Shown: positions 45,034-56,690 of the stretch, piece after piece
Layout of the letters: each line of letters begins with the position of its first letter
Position numbering within the stretch: the stretch's first letter is position 1
NCBI GenBank assembly: GCA_028564925.1
Contig: CM053034.1
Coordinates: forward strand, 151,030,052-151,094,051
Origin: Lithobates sylvaticus
Taxonomy: Eukaryota; Chordata; Amphibia; Anura; Ranidae
Length of the DNA: 64,000 nt
Reading direction: 5' to 3'
Made by a program: the position numbers and the translations under genes
Notes under the pieces: generated by a model
What the model was told of the DNA's origin: nothing
The model's input: only the letters and a program-made list of their open reading frames with translations
The model's database searches: none

Positions 45034-46930
45034 TCAACCATCCCTGCTGTGCTGGACTCAGACCCTGAAGCTTGTCAATCTGTACCAGTAGTTTAACATG
45101 ACTTCCTGGATGTGTTTAGCAAAAAAGGGGCAGAGACTCTTCCTCACCATCAGCCCCTTTGACTGCCCAATTGAACTTCTCCTGGGGGTTGAAGTCCCTT
45201 TCAGGAGAATCTTCTCTCTGATTGAACTTGAACTTGATGCAGTAAAGGACTATAGTGACAATAACTTAAACAAAGGTTTCATCCTTCTATCCCCGTCCCC
45301 AGCTGGAGCTGAGAAAAAGGATAACTCTTTACGGCCTTGTGTGGATTATCGTGAACTTAATAAAGTTACCATCAAGAACTGTAATGCCCTTCCATTAGTG
45401 CCCGAATTGTTCCAGAGGCTCGGTGCTGCAACCATATTCATGAATCTGGATCTCCAAGATGACTCTAATCTTGTTTGTATACGAGAGAGGGATGAATGGA
45501 AGACAGCTTTCCACACTCAATCTGGGCATTTCGAGTATCTAGTGATGCCTTTTGGACTTTGCAACGCCCTAGCTACATTCCAGCACTTCATTAACTATGT
45601 CTTCTGAGATTTCCTGGATCTGTTTGTCATAGTATACCTTGATGATATATTATTCTTATCTCCATCTCTAGACAACCGCCGCAAACATGTTAAATGTGTA
45701 TTGGGCTGACTTTGACAGCATGGACTATACGCCAAACCCGAGAAGTGCGAGTTTGAACCCCAATGCATTCAATTCCTGGGTCTGATCATATCTACTGAAG
45801 GTGTCAAAATGGATCCCCAAAAGGTAACTGCCATCTTGGACTGGCCAGCCCCTGTTGATAAAAAAGTTATTCAACGTTTTATGGGATTCGCAAATTTCTA
45901 CCAGAAATTAATTAGGGGATGTTCAGCAATCATCTCCCCCATCAAATAGCTGACTAAACAAGGCATTCAATTCCGTTGGTCCCCTGAAGCTCATACTGCC
46001 TTTGAGGCTCTGAAAAAACTGTTCACTGTGTATCCGTTCTGAAACACCCTGATCCAGACTTGCCATACATCTTAGAAGTAGACACATCAGAAATGGCAGT
46101 TGGAGCAGTGCTTTCCCAGAGGTAGGGGTCCAAGGCTCTGTTACATCCAGTCGCTTTTTTCTCCCGTAAGCTATCAACAGCAGAGAGGAACTATGATGTC
46201 GGGGACCGCAAACTCCTAGTAATCAAAGCTGCTCTGGAAGAGTGGAGGTATCTGCTGGAAGAAGCCGCACATCCAATCTTGATCTGTACAGATCATAAGA
46301 ATTTGGAATATTTAAGGACAGTAAAGAGGCTGAAACCCCAGCAAGCCAAGTGGGTGCTATTCTTTTCCAGATTCTCTTTTCATATAACGTACAGGCCTGG
46401 GTCGAAGAACACAAAACCTGATGCGTTGTCACGCATGTTTAGTGAGTCTGAAGAAACTTCACCTCCAGATACTATTCTGTCATCAGGGAACTTCCTCTTA
46501 CTACAAGGAGACTTGCTGTCCTAAATTAAACAAGCTTCAGTGGGGAGTTCTGCACCCTCAGGAATTACTTTACAGGCAAAAGATAGTCTGCTTTGGTACA
46601 AGAACAAGATCTTTGTACCGAAAGACCTTTGAATCTCACCTTGGGGCTGTGTCATGATCATGTACTAGCTGGACACTTTGGCATTAGCAAGACCTCTGAA
46701 CTGGTGCAATGGACATTCTGGTGGTGTCGGGTCAAAAAAGATTGTAAGCAGTATGTGCAATCCTGCACCACTTGCATCCGCAACCAGAACAGCAAGTCCA
46801 AGGCTTGGGGTCTGTTGAAACCATTACCCATCCCAAAAAATCTTGGAAAAAGATTTCAATAGACTGTATTGTAGAACTCCCCTCATCTGAGATCTACAGT
46901 ACTATCTTTATGGTGGTAGATCGGTTTTCT
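43797..46930 (+). mobile_element. Gypsy-type fossil, piece 2 (gag, protease, RT, RNase H, part of integrase)
   Basis: This is the main surviving part of the Gypsy element. In order: gag with a single CCHC knuckle (CLYCREPGHYVRSCP, about 44530-44575), aspartic protease (IIDSGACSCFIG, about 44690-44725), reverse transcriptase (LRPCVDYRELNKVT about 45330; VYLDDILFL about 45632-45660), RNase H ([11 protein letters not shown] about 46280-46315) and integrase (HHCC-type zinc region about 46670-46790; FMVVDRFS at 46908-46931). The order and motifs fit the chromovirus/sushi-like branch of Gypsy. It is broken, with around ten breaks besides two large insertions, and looks old. Confidence 0.85.
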
Positions 46931-47435
46931 TTTTTTTTCAAATTAGTTTTTATTGAAATAAAATACAGATAACATGGTGTAAACACTTGGAAAAAGTCTA
47001 ACAATTACAGTGAATCATGAAACAAAACACTATTGACCATAGAAAAAAGTGTACAAACATACATGAAAACTCGTCTAATAGTCTTACTGTTTCTAATAGC
47101 AGACATAGAAACGGGACTACGTAGAGGCTATAGCCAATAGCTTTGGTCTTGTATTTTTCCAAAATAACTAGAATTAGTGTACTTCAGAGTTATAGATGCA
47201 AAATGATAACCGTCCCCTCAAATAGTTATGAGGGTCTGGGAGGTGGAGAGTAGAGTAGTAGGTGTATACACAAGTAAACAGAAAAAAGAGAGTTAGTGGT
47301 TCGGGGGGAGGGGGGGTGGCCTGGTCCTCACTTATTGAGTGTAGGGTGTACTATTTATTAGATTTGAGGAAATTATCACTAGTAGTCAAGAGGCAAAGAT
47401 CATACATGTGTCCTATATCAGTTCGTCCATATTTT

Positions 47436-50400
47436 CTATTTATTATCAAAATATTTTTTGTTGGAGTTTCTGGAAGCGAGTAATGATTCATATACATAGT
47501 GGGTCCGGGTGGTAGTGAATACTTCTGATAAGTTGGGTGCTATATCCATTTTCCAATGTCTTGTTATTAGAGATCTAGCTACGAGCAGTATGTAAGTGAT
47601 TACCACTCTGAACTCTGGGGGGAATGAATCAATACCTATGTTTAAAATTGCTAGATTGGGGTTAGGGTGTGTTATAATCCCCGTCATGCTTGAGATTGAG
47701 CAGAAAATAGAGTTCCAGTAGCTAGTGAGATGTTTGCAGGACCAAAATATATGTAACAGGTTGCCAGTTAGGCCACAATTCCTCCAGCATAACGGGGATA
47801 TATCTTGTCCAAATTTCGAGATTCTATAAGGGGTAAGGTACCATCTGAGGGCTATTTACCATCTGAGGGCTATTTTCTGGAAAAGTTCCCAATGGTTGAT
47901 ACATTTCAAAGCTCTATATATCCATCGAAAGGCATCTGTCCATTGCAAATTCGTAAAAGTAGTGTTGAGATCCATTTCCCATTTTTGGAAGGGACTTGAT
48001 TTGACAGAGAGATAGCTTTGCAGGATGAAGGGTCTGTAGCATAGTATTGCCAAGCTTCTTTAGAGATGCGAATGTTGGGGGATTTGAGAGACTTAAGGTA
48101 GTGGGAGACTTGATTGTATTTGTCTGTGGAGGTTAAGTTAAATCAGATTTGGAGTATGTCATACGGAATGAGGGTGCCTTTAAAATAAAGGTCCTGTATG
48201 TGTTTAATTCCCTTTTCTTACCAGTCTGTGATAGAAAGATTAGGGATAGCCTGTTGTAGAGTCGATATGGGTACTGGAATGTCAATCAGTTTAGAGGCTT
48301 GAAGAGAGATTTTCTGGAGGTCCCTCCAAGCCAACAGTGAGGCTTGAACTGTAGGAGGTAATTTGTGTAAGTGGAATGGTTGTAAAGCGTCCAGGAGTAG
48401 TAGGTCCTTAAGAGTTTTAGTCGGGATAGGGCTTGTTCAATACTGCACCAGGGGAAGTCAGAACAATAGTTAAACCAGTTTTTGAGTTGGGTGAGAATGG
48501 AGGCTTTGTAGTAGTCATGTAAGTCTATCAGACCCATACCACCAGCTGACCTGTGTTTAATTAGTAGGGATTTCGCACATCTGGGTCTTGTGGTTTTCCA
48601 AATTAATTTTGTTAGTAGTAAGTTTAAGGATTTGGTTTAGGGGAATTGTAAGTGTTCGGAAAATATATAATATTAGTGGGAGGAGTAACATTTTAAATGT
48701 GGCAAGTCTGCCCGTTCAAGTAGGTTCAGTTTTAGTTAATCTGTGGGCTTCCTTAGTGAGTTTATCTAAAAGAAGTGCATAGTTAGCTTCTGCTAGATGT
48801 TTAATGTTGGGTGTTAGTTTTAGGCCGAGGTATGTTATACTATTCTTAGTCCAGGTGTAAGAAAAGGTTTTCTGTAGGGTGTTGCAGAGTAGAGGGGGTA
48901 TTCCCAAAGGAAGAATAAGTGACTTAGTACAGTTGACTTTATAGTATGACACCTTGCTGAATTTTTTGAGTCTATTGTGAGCATGTAGGACGGAAGTTTG
49001 TGGCGAGGTTAGGAACAGAATAATGTCGTCGGCGAAGAGATTAATATTGTGTGAGCTGTTTGGGAGGGTGAAGACTGAAATGAGGGGATGAGTCCTAATT
49101 CTTTCTGCTAACGGTTCGATGAGAAGATTAAAAATTAAGGGGGATAGGGGGCAGCCCTGTCTGGTGCCGTTGGTTATATGAAACGTGTTAGATAACATGT
49201 TGGATGTGTACACCTGTGCACATGGCGAGGAGTAAAGAGCCATTATGGCTGAAAATATAGGGCCAGAGAACCCAAATTTTTGTAGCGTGAGTTTCATATA
49301 TCCCCAGTGGATCCTGTTGAATGCCTTCTCTGCGTCCAAAGATAGGAGCAGAGAATGCACCCGACAGGACCCTGCATATTGCATAATACCAATGACCCTT
49401 CTGGAGTCGTCTGAAGCCTGTCTGCCTGGAGTGAAGCCTGACTGTTCAGGTTTGATGAGAAGGGGAAGTATCGGGAGAAGTCTGTGTGCAAGTATCTTTG
49501 CATATAATTTAACGTCAGTGTTGAGCAGCGAGATAGGTCTGAAATTAGCTGGTGACGTGGGTTCTTTACCCAGTTTTGGAATTGTGAGCACATATGGTTT
49601 AAGCATTTCAGGGGTAAACGAGGCAGATGACATTGCAGCGGAATATACAGTTTGCAGTGTTGTGATGAGATTGTCTTGGAAGATCTTATAGGAGTCATTA
49701 GGGATCCCATCAGGGCCTGGGGATTTCCTCAGTGGGAGGGTTTTAATCAGTTTCCTGATCTCAGACTCCAAGATAGGAGAATTTAGAGAGGCGAGCTGGT
49801 CTACACTAAGGGAGGGTAGATTGAGTTTTGCTAAGAATCTCTGTATGTTCTCTTCAGTGGGTTGTGGGGTGACAGGGTCCTTCTCAAGGTTGTAGAGTGA
49901 AGCATAATATTCGACAAAAGAGTCCGCTATATCTTTGGGGTTGTATATTTTCTTATTGCTAGGTTGATGGATGAGATGAGAGATTTTTGATTTTATTCTG
50001 GCCGCTCTAAGTCTTTGGGCTAGAAATTTGCCTGCTCGGTTTCCTGAGGAGTAGTGGGACAACTTTAGTGATCGTACATGTTTGTCATATTGTTCTAATA
50101 ATAGGAGCCTGAGATCAGAGCGATATTGGGTTACATTTTGGGCTAAATCTAAGTTAGCACTGTTTTTGTTGAGGGTCTCAAGTGTTTTGATGTTGGTGAG
50201 TAGCTGCTCAATTTTTTGTGTCCTCTGCCTTTTTTCCCTTGCACAGATTTGTAGCATCACCCCTCTCATGTAAGCTTTGTGCGCACACCACAGCATCATT
50301 GAATCAGAGACCAATTGGTCATTGAGGGAGAAAAATTCTGAAATGTTGTTAGCAATGCTAGTGGCGTGCGCAGGTGCTTGAAAGATACGAGTTTGCTCTC

Positions 50401-51120
50401 CAAATATACGCAGGTCCTGGAGTGTTCCCCTCCATCACAGTTATGGAGACAGGAGCGTGGTTGGACCACGCGATGTCATGTATGGTGGAGGAGGACACTG
50501 CCTGCAGAAGAAGTTTATCTACTAATATAAAGTCAATTCTAGAGTAAGAATTATGCCTGGAGGAATAGAAAGAATAATCACATTCATTTGCATGTTGGCA
50601 TCTCCATACATCATATACATCTTCTGCATTCAATAGGGGTTGGAGAGAAGGTGGCAAACGCTTTGCTGTAGATGTGGTATCAATGGAGTGGTCTGGTGAT
50701 AGGTTGTGGTCACCACATATGACCAGAGAGCCCCATTTTATAGCAGCAATTTGGCGGTATAGTCTCTTCAGAAAGCGGATTTGGTGTGAGTTTTGGTGCA
50801 TACAAATTCACTATGGTAAAAGGTTTATTATTGAGTTCACCTAGCAGGATGAGATATCGACCAGCTGGATCGGAGTGTAGCTCTTTCAAGGTGAAGGCGA
50901 TTGAGTCCTTTATAAGCACTCCCTTTTGTTTAGTGGGTGAGGCGAGGAAAATGTGAGGGAATTGCTTGTGCCTGAGTTGGGGTGCATTATCAGCAGCGAA
51001 GTGAGTCTCTTAGATGCATAGGACGTCTGCATGTAGTTTGGTAGCTTCCTTCCAAACAGAGGCCCTTTTAGCCGGGGGGTTGAGGCTATTTACATTAAAG
51101 GATACTATATTAATAGCCAT
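47436..51120 (-). pseudogene. LINE D ORF2 (endonuclease, RT, Cys-rich C-terminus), several lesions
   Basis: ORF2 starts at the ATG complementing 51118-51120 (MAINIVSFNVNSLN). An in-frame TAA at 51010-51012 stands before ETHF, where the family has Gln. Endonuclease pieces follow: IVNLYAPK, then after a frameshift near 50800 SLVICGDHNLSP, RIDFILVD and AWSNHAPV. The reverse transcriptase is the longest open piece (50314-48716): KSPGPDGIPNDSYK, NFRPISLLNTDVKLYAK, SLDAEKAFNRIHW, NGTRQGCPLSPLIF and catalytic LFADDIILFLTSP. The C-terminal part (48537-47436) carries LCWRNCGLTGNLLHIFWSC. Breaks also occur near 50340, 48715 and between 48286 and 48055. The catalytic residues are intact, but the frame is not. 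Confidence 0.87.
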
Positions 51121-51544
51121 GGATGTGTCTTAGGTGTAGATAATAACAGTACCTTAACTTGTCCTGTGCGGTCATTTTCATTTGTTTGAAGTCTCCTCTT
51201 GTTGCGTGTGGCATATCTTCTTTCAGGATGCTGTCAGGGGAACTAGTGTAAACTGGACCACATGGGGAGAGAAGAGGGTTAAGGGGGGGAGGAGAAGAGA
51301 GAAAAAAATAAAATAATAAAAATAAAACAGTTTAGTAAAAATAGTGGGTTCTGGTGAGAACCTGAGGGCAGAACTTCTGCCCATGTCTTCGGAGGGGGAG
51401 AAAAGGAAAGCACTGAGAGCTCTCAGTGCAACAGGAACATTGTCATTTAGAGAATATGTCTTACCGCAGGTTCACTAAATCATGTGTTGCGCTTCTTGTT
51501 TTTTTTCTTGTTCGTGACAGTCTCCCACTTTTGCTGCAGGCGCT

Positions 51545-52594
51545 TCATTTAGGAGGCGGCAGGTGTATCTTCTGAGGATGTGGCAGTGAGGATGTCAAGG
51601 AAGTGTAGTAGCTTGAGGCCTTCTTCAATAGAGGTAACAACGTGGTTTTGCCATCGTGGAATACTGTAAGCTTCACAGGGAAACCCCACCTGTATGGAAT
51701 GTTGTGGTTACGTAGGGCTTTAGTCACCGGGAGGAGGGTTTTGCGTTTCTGCATCGTTGTGAGAGGTCAGCAAACAGTTGTATATGTGCATATTCCTCCG
51801 GAGTCTGTTGGTGTTTGCGAAACGCAGACATGAGTTGCTCTTTTGTTTGATAGAAGTGGACTCTCATCAAAACATTGCAGGGAATATTGTCAGGGAGGAA
51901 AGTTGGCTTTGGCAGTCTGTGAATGCGATCTATCTGCATTTCAGTTGGGGCCAGTGAGGGTATGAAGACTTTCATCAGGTCTTGAGTGTATTGTTGTAGC
52001 TGTGCGGGGAGGATTACTTCTGGGACCCTGCGACTTTAGCTTTGAGCCATGCGACTTCTTCAGCTTGGTCGCTATGCGCGTCAATCAGATCATTGTGTGA
52101 AGCCACAAACTCCCCCATTTTGCCTTCAATGTGGTCTACTCTTGTGCCCAAATCCCCAACCTCAGTTTTAAAATTGTTGATACAATGCAGCATATCATTA
52201 TGCATGGAGGTGCGGAGTGAGAGGAGCATGTCTTTTAACATGGTATCAGATATAGGCTTGTCAGTAGTGGGGAAGGCAGTGAAGGGGTCAATCAGTTCTC
52301 TAGTCTCCTCCATGGAGTCCTAACATGTGCTCTCCTGCAAGGCCTCTGCAGCCATCCGTGGTTTGGACTTAGCTGGGCTGTGTGAGAGTGGCGTGGAGGC
52401 CTCTGGTGATCCCCGAAGGTCTGTGTCCAGGTTCCCAGGGCTGGATGTAGCTGAACAGGAGCTACCTGAGGAGGGAGTAGCCGATTGTGTTCCGGCGCCG
52501 GCGTCATTTTGCCGCGGCTCATGGCCTACTTGTTTGAAGAAATCATCTAATTTCTTCGGGGCGGCGGATTTTTTGTGCTTGCGGGTCATCCTGC
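51545..52594 (-). pseudogene. LINE D ORF1 (L1-type RNA-binding protein), main copy
   Basis: Read on minus: an N-terminal MTRKHKKSAAPKKLDDFF (initiator codon complementing 52588-52590), a Ser/Pro-rich segment, a coiled coil (MEETRELIDPF ... CINNFKTEVGDLGTRVDHIE, about 52313-52020) and an RRM-like/CTD portion (ENIPCNVLMRVHFY-type DNIPCNVLMRVHFYQTKEQL, about 51900-51850; then LRNHNIPYRWGFPVKL about 51710-51660). This is the domain order of L1 ORF1p (Transposase_22 family), which coats the LINE RNA as a trimer. Frame changes near 52320, 52000 and 51740 break it into pieces. Confidence 0.78.
52000..52594 (-). repeat. 595-bp LINE D ORF1 segment, left copy of the duplication
   Basis: From CTGTGCGGGGAGGATTACTT to GCGGGTCATCCTGC this matches 58214-58809 with roughly 18-20 base differences (about 3%). 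It lies immediately left of the Penelope-type insert. Confidence 0.85.
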
Positions 52595-52664
52595 AGATTG
52601 GCACTGCTCGAGCCACCTCTTGTTATCTATTTATCCATTATAAATTATAAAATACTTTTTATAA

Positions 52665-52674
<10 letters not shown>

Positions 52675-52695
<21 letters not shown>

Positions 52696-52697
52696 TC
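52675..52697. repeat. (TA)n microsatellite
   Basis: About eleven TA dinucleotides in a row near the left edge of the Penelope-type insert. Confidence 0.9.
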
Positions 52698-53254
52698 TTT
52701 ACCCATTTTTGTATTACCCCTTTTTACATTAATATATTGTGTGTATTTTTACATTGATATATTATGCGTATTTCCGTCACTGATCCATACACACTATGAC
52801 GAGAATTAAATGTTAATACAAAGACGTCAGTTAATCCTGGGTAGAAGTAATAATTAATTTATTTTAAAATTATCCTTTTAATATAATTGTTTTTATTACT
52901 CATTTGACATAGACCAAACTATATTAGCAATCCTGCACTATAGATTTTTATGTCCTATCCATTGTAGCCACATTAATTTACCTATATCTTACGGATTTTA
53001 ATAAATTGTTTTTATTAAACTCTAATATATCTACACACACACAGATACATCGCACCGATCCTTCAGAATCGGCAATGAATCTACATATTTAAGCATCTCT
53101 CTATATATATAGGCATCTCACTATATATGGACTTATTTTACCTCTTTTTACATTTATTATTATCTGTCTCATAAGTTTTTATTCCGCCTCCTCTATTGGG
53201 GATCGCAAACTGAGACATACATTGCTGACAGCATTAACATTAGCGCTTTGGATA

Positions 53255-53400
53255 ACCCTTAAAATGGCGGCGCACATATCAGAACACATTAATAACAAGC
53301 ACATCCAGGAAAATGGCCGCCGCTTAATAACATAAGGATCACACACAATATGGCCGCCATAGCTTTACCCTCGACCACAACAAAGATGGCCGACTATAGA
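53255..53400 (+). promoter_or_regulatory. Cluster of YY1-like ATGGCGGC / GCCGCCAT sites
   Basis: Four sites occur within about 140 bp: AAAATGGCGGCGC (about 53261), AAAATGGCCGCCGC (about 53311), ATATGGCCGCCATAG (about 53350) and AAAGATGGCCGAC (about 53384). The YY1 core is AAnATGGCGGC. Such sites direct initiation in mammalian L1, so a promoter role for this Penelope-type 5' region is plausible. A matching CCAAGATGGCG sits at 55543-55553 on the minus strand upstream of the other ribozyme-like motif. Confidence 0.4.
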
Positions 53401-53450
53401 CTTCCGGTTTGAATGACACTTAAACCAACAATGCCTGACCAATCCGGTTC

Positions 53451-53493
53451 CCCAGATGAAGACACGTGACGTGTCGTAATGCATAGGGAGTGG
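53451..53493 (+). ncRNA. Hammerhead-ribozyme-like motif, degenerate
   Basis: CAGATGA (CUGAUGA core with one change) is followed by a perfect stem GACAC-GTGAC-GTGTC and then CGTAAT in the place of CGAAAC, with GCATAGGGAG after it. Penelope-like elements are known to carry hammerhead motifs in their terminal repeats. Two core positions deviate, so self-cleavage is unlikely here. Confidence 0.42.
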
Positions 53494-54112
53494 CCGTAGG
53501 CAAACCAACAGTGAACAGGACGCGAGGAGGCGCTGAGAACGCCGATGATGTTCAAAAATGTTAACTCTTCATGCCATGTTTTAATTTCTTTAATGTACGA
53601 GTACATCCTATCATTCAAATAAATGTAACTAATTGTTTAAAACTTACTACACTAGTGGAGGCTTCTCTGTTCCCCTTTCTACCTACCCTGTGTTATGTCA
53701 TTTTTGAGCCAGTGACATTAAGCACTGTAGGTACATAGGACAGAGGCATTAAAGGGAGAAGGACCTGACCGGAGCAATCACTAGACTCTGCAGACTTTGG
53801 ATACCTCAGCAGTGTGGACAGGAGATACCCCTTAAAGGCACATACCCAACAGGCTTGAGGCTCTGCAAATCTCCAGATACTGTTATATTGGGGATACAGG
53901 ACACCCCAGAAAGGCGTATTTTAATCAGACCTGAGGTGAGAGGCTAGAGAGACCAGTCAAGGATACCCCACAAATAGATGAAACCTAATTGCTTTATCCA
54001 CATAGCTAAACGCATAGAATTTATGCTCGGAAATATCTGACAGCACTCTGGAGCAATATTGGACTGTTATTGATATCAATATTATTTGTTTTTATGCCCC
54101 TAGTGGATTCAT

Positions 54113-54190
54113 CTATTTATTTATTTATTTTCATCACACTATTGATTCATCTATTTATTTACTTATTTATTTGTTTATTTATCACACCAT
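54113..54190 (+). repeat. (TTTA)n-rich low-complexity stretch
   Basis: Repeated TTTATTTATT words, mixed with ATCA and CATC units, run through a wider AT-rich region to about 54300. No gene. Confidence 0.75.
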
Positions 54191-55412
54191 CTATTCATTG
54201 ATTTATCACTCTTTTTTATCACAATATCCACTATTATCAATAGCATTATAACTTTTATGCATTTTATGCACTTTTAGATACTTTATTTAATTATTTGCTT
54301 ATTAATTATGCTACTCATGCGATTCACTTTGTAGCTACTTTTAGCACTTGGCACAATGTTAGCCAACTGTCACTATTGTTGATCTTACCCACGTGATTTT
54401 TATTTTTTATCTTTTATGCAATTTACTTTCGATTCAACATCCACTGATTTTCCTATGCGATTTTTACATTTTCTATGCGATTTTTACATCCATTTGGGAT
54501 TTTTATATGCATTTCTGATTTTTATGAAAAATATAGAAAATTGCGCTAATCGTGAAAAATAAAGCAGCTGCTCAAAATGTTATACCACATTCGACAATAG
54601 GAGATTAGACAGGGAGCTGCGCTATACTATACTAATATTAAACGTGATAATCATAAACTGTGAACATATAAGTGAATATGTGTAATATATGAACCCAATG
54701 TCTTAGTGTGGGTATAAATACCGATGATTAACTTAGACAGAGCATACACAGATATCAACAGTACCATCAATGCAAAAAACAAATCTCCAAATTAATAAAC
54801 CAGAAAACGCTTATTCTCAGTGACACAAAAGTGCTTATATGGAAAAAACAAAAAGAAATACACTGAACCAGTCTATGTATACTAAATATCCATAGCTGGT
54901 AAAGTCCTATTTGAAAAAGTTCCAAGGATGATTGTAACAAATAACTCAAAAATCCTCCATGTGATAGACGTGATTAGCAATTTCACAGCATGCTTGTGAA
55001 GTGAGTGAACCACCACCAGAAGTATACGATGCCTGCTTACCAGAGCTAGGTGGTCCCTTGTTATAGGGGACCCCTATGCACAGATGGCCTTAACCCCAGC
55101 CAGGGATCGCGATTCTGGAAAATCTTTATCCTGCACTGTATGTTGATAACTAGGAGGTAAGCCAGCTCACGAGCACCTCGATAACAGGATCAGCAGAGAT
55201 ATAGCATATAGCGGTACCGGAGGGAGAAATGAAGCGCTCACATAGCATAAAATCCTTGGTATATTTATTATAATAAAAGAAGACAAATGGACACTTACAG
55301 TGTTGACGATATTAGAAAGCAGCAGAGTAATGCGAGCCGGCCGGTCTCGCTCAGCAGCCCGTGGTTCCGGGACTACAACGTAAGTGCGGTGACGTCAGAG
55401 CGTCGCTCCTCC

Positions 55413-55470
55413 TCCCTACGCGTTTCGTCACAGATAGGACGTCGTCTCGGGGCACGGGCGGCGCTCTGAC
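55413..55470 (-). ncRNA. Second hammerhead-like motif, minus strand, degenerate
   Basis: Read on minus: CCGAGACGACGTCC, a loop, then GTGACGAAACGCGTAGGG. The GAAAC arm is perfect, and CGTC/GACG can form stem II. The CUGANGA arm is reduced to GAGACGA. A TATA-like GGTATAAAG lies about 40 bp upstream (55480-55490). It is oriented with the Penelope frame at 56691-58013 and lies downstream of it, as expected for a following terminal repeat. Confidence 0.38.
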
Positions 55471-56690
55471 GCACCGCACTTTATACCACAACAAAGAGCC
55501 AAGCCTCGATTTGAATCCCGGGCGGCAAAACGGCGATCGCCATCTTGGTTGTGGGTAAACCATGCAAATCCATGCCAGTAACAATGGAAAGATAGTTAAA
55601 ACATATAGAGTTCCCTAAAAACTGTATCATTCAGTAATTGCTAACTAAAATCTAAAACGGACTCTCATAATATAGTAAGAACATCTCCGCTAATAAATTT
55701 GAAGAAGGGAAAATATTATTCTGGAAACATACCGTAAATCAGGCCATGGTCATGCATATTCCAAAAGGACGCACCTAATGGCATAATTTGATGGAAGTTA
55801 TAATACAGGACATTAATTAAAATTGTGACTGTAAATATCCCATGTAGAAGCGTTAAAGCAAACGCTAAAGGTAACTTGGCAAAGGTAAAAAGTGGCGCAA
55901 TGTCAGTGCCGTGTCACCAATGACATCCCAGCACGGAAAGATGTGCGCTAATCTCAATGTTAGCACCAAACTTGATGGGGATTAAAATACAGAACATTGG
56001 TTGAAATTATGGCTGTAAATATCCCATGTGCAGATATTAAGACAAACAATAATGATGACTTAGCAAAAGTTAGGAATGGCGCAATGTCGATGGACGTCAC
56101 AAATGACATCCCAGCATGGTGAGATATGCGCCAATCTAAGAAATAACACCAAACTGGAAGGGGTGAAAATTGTTAAGGGGGGTGCTGTAAGGAAACTAAT
56201 AAATTATTGTTCCCCCATAAATTAGTACCTTAACATCAATATCATAATTTATATTATGCTATATTTATATTGTATGTCGGATATTTCTAGTGACCAGATG
56301 ACAGTCACATAAAGGGTATTGACTAGAGAGATAATGAATGTCTCTCGAATCTGTGGCCAGAGAGCAAGCTCTAACTACACAGAATCACATAGCTTATATT
56401 GTCTTAGCTTGAATTTTTTAGACCGCTCAAAGGTATGTACATGTGATAGTCCTACCTAGCACTTCTATCTGGCAGTTCGCTGGATTGGCGAATACCAGAT
56501 AGGGTCTATAGGTCACCTGGGAGAATATCCTAAATTTGGGCCTTTCTGCTACCAGAGATCCAAACCAGGCTCGTATATCTAATGATGTAGGGTTAACAAT
56601 CTTCAGATCAACATACATAGCTAAGAAGCAGAAAGTGAAGAGTAATATGAATAAATGTAAAAAAATAGGAAATAAGCCAAAATAGAGTCA

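Noticed and set aside
55500-55530. tRNA-derived SINE B box
   Set aside because: A TTTGAATCCC string resembles part of a B box, but there is no A box or SINE body at the right distance; it lies in the Penelope terminal region.
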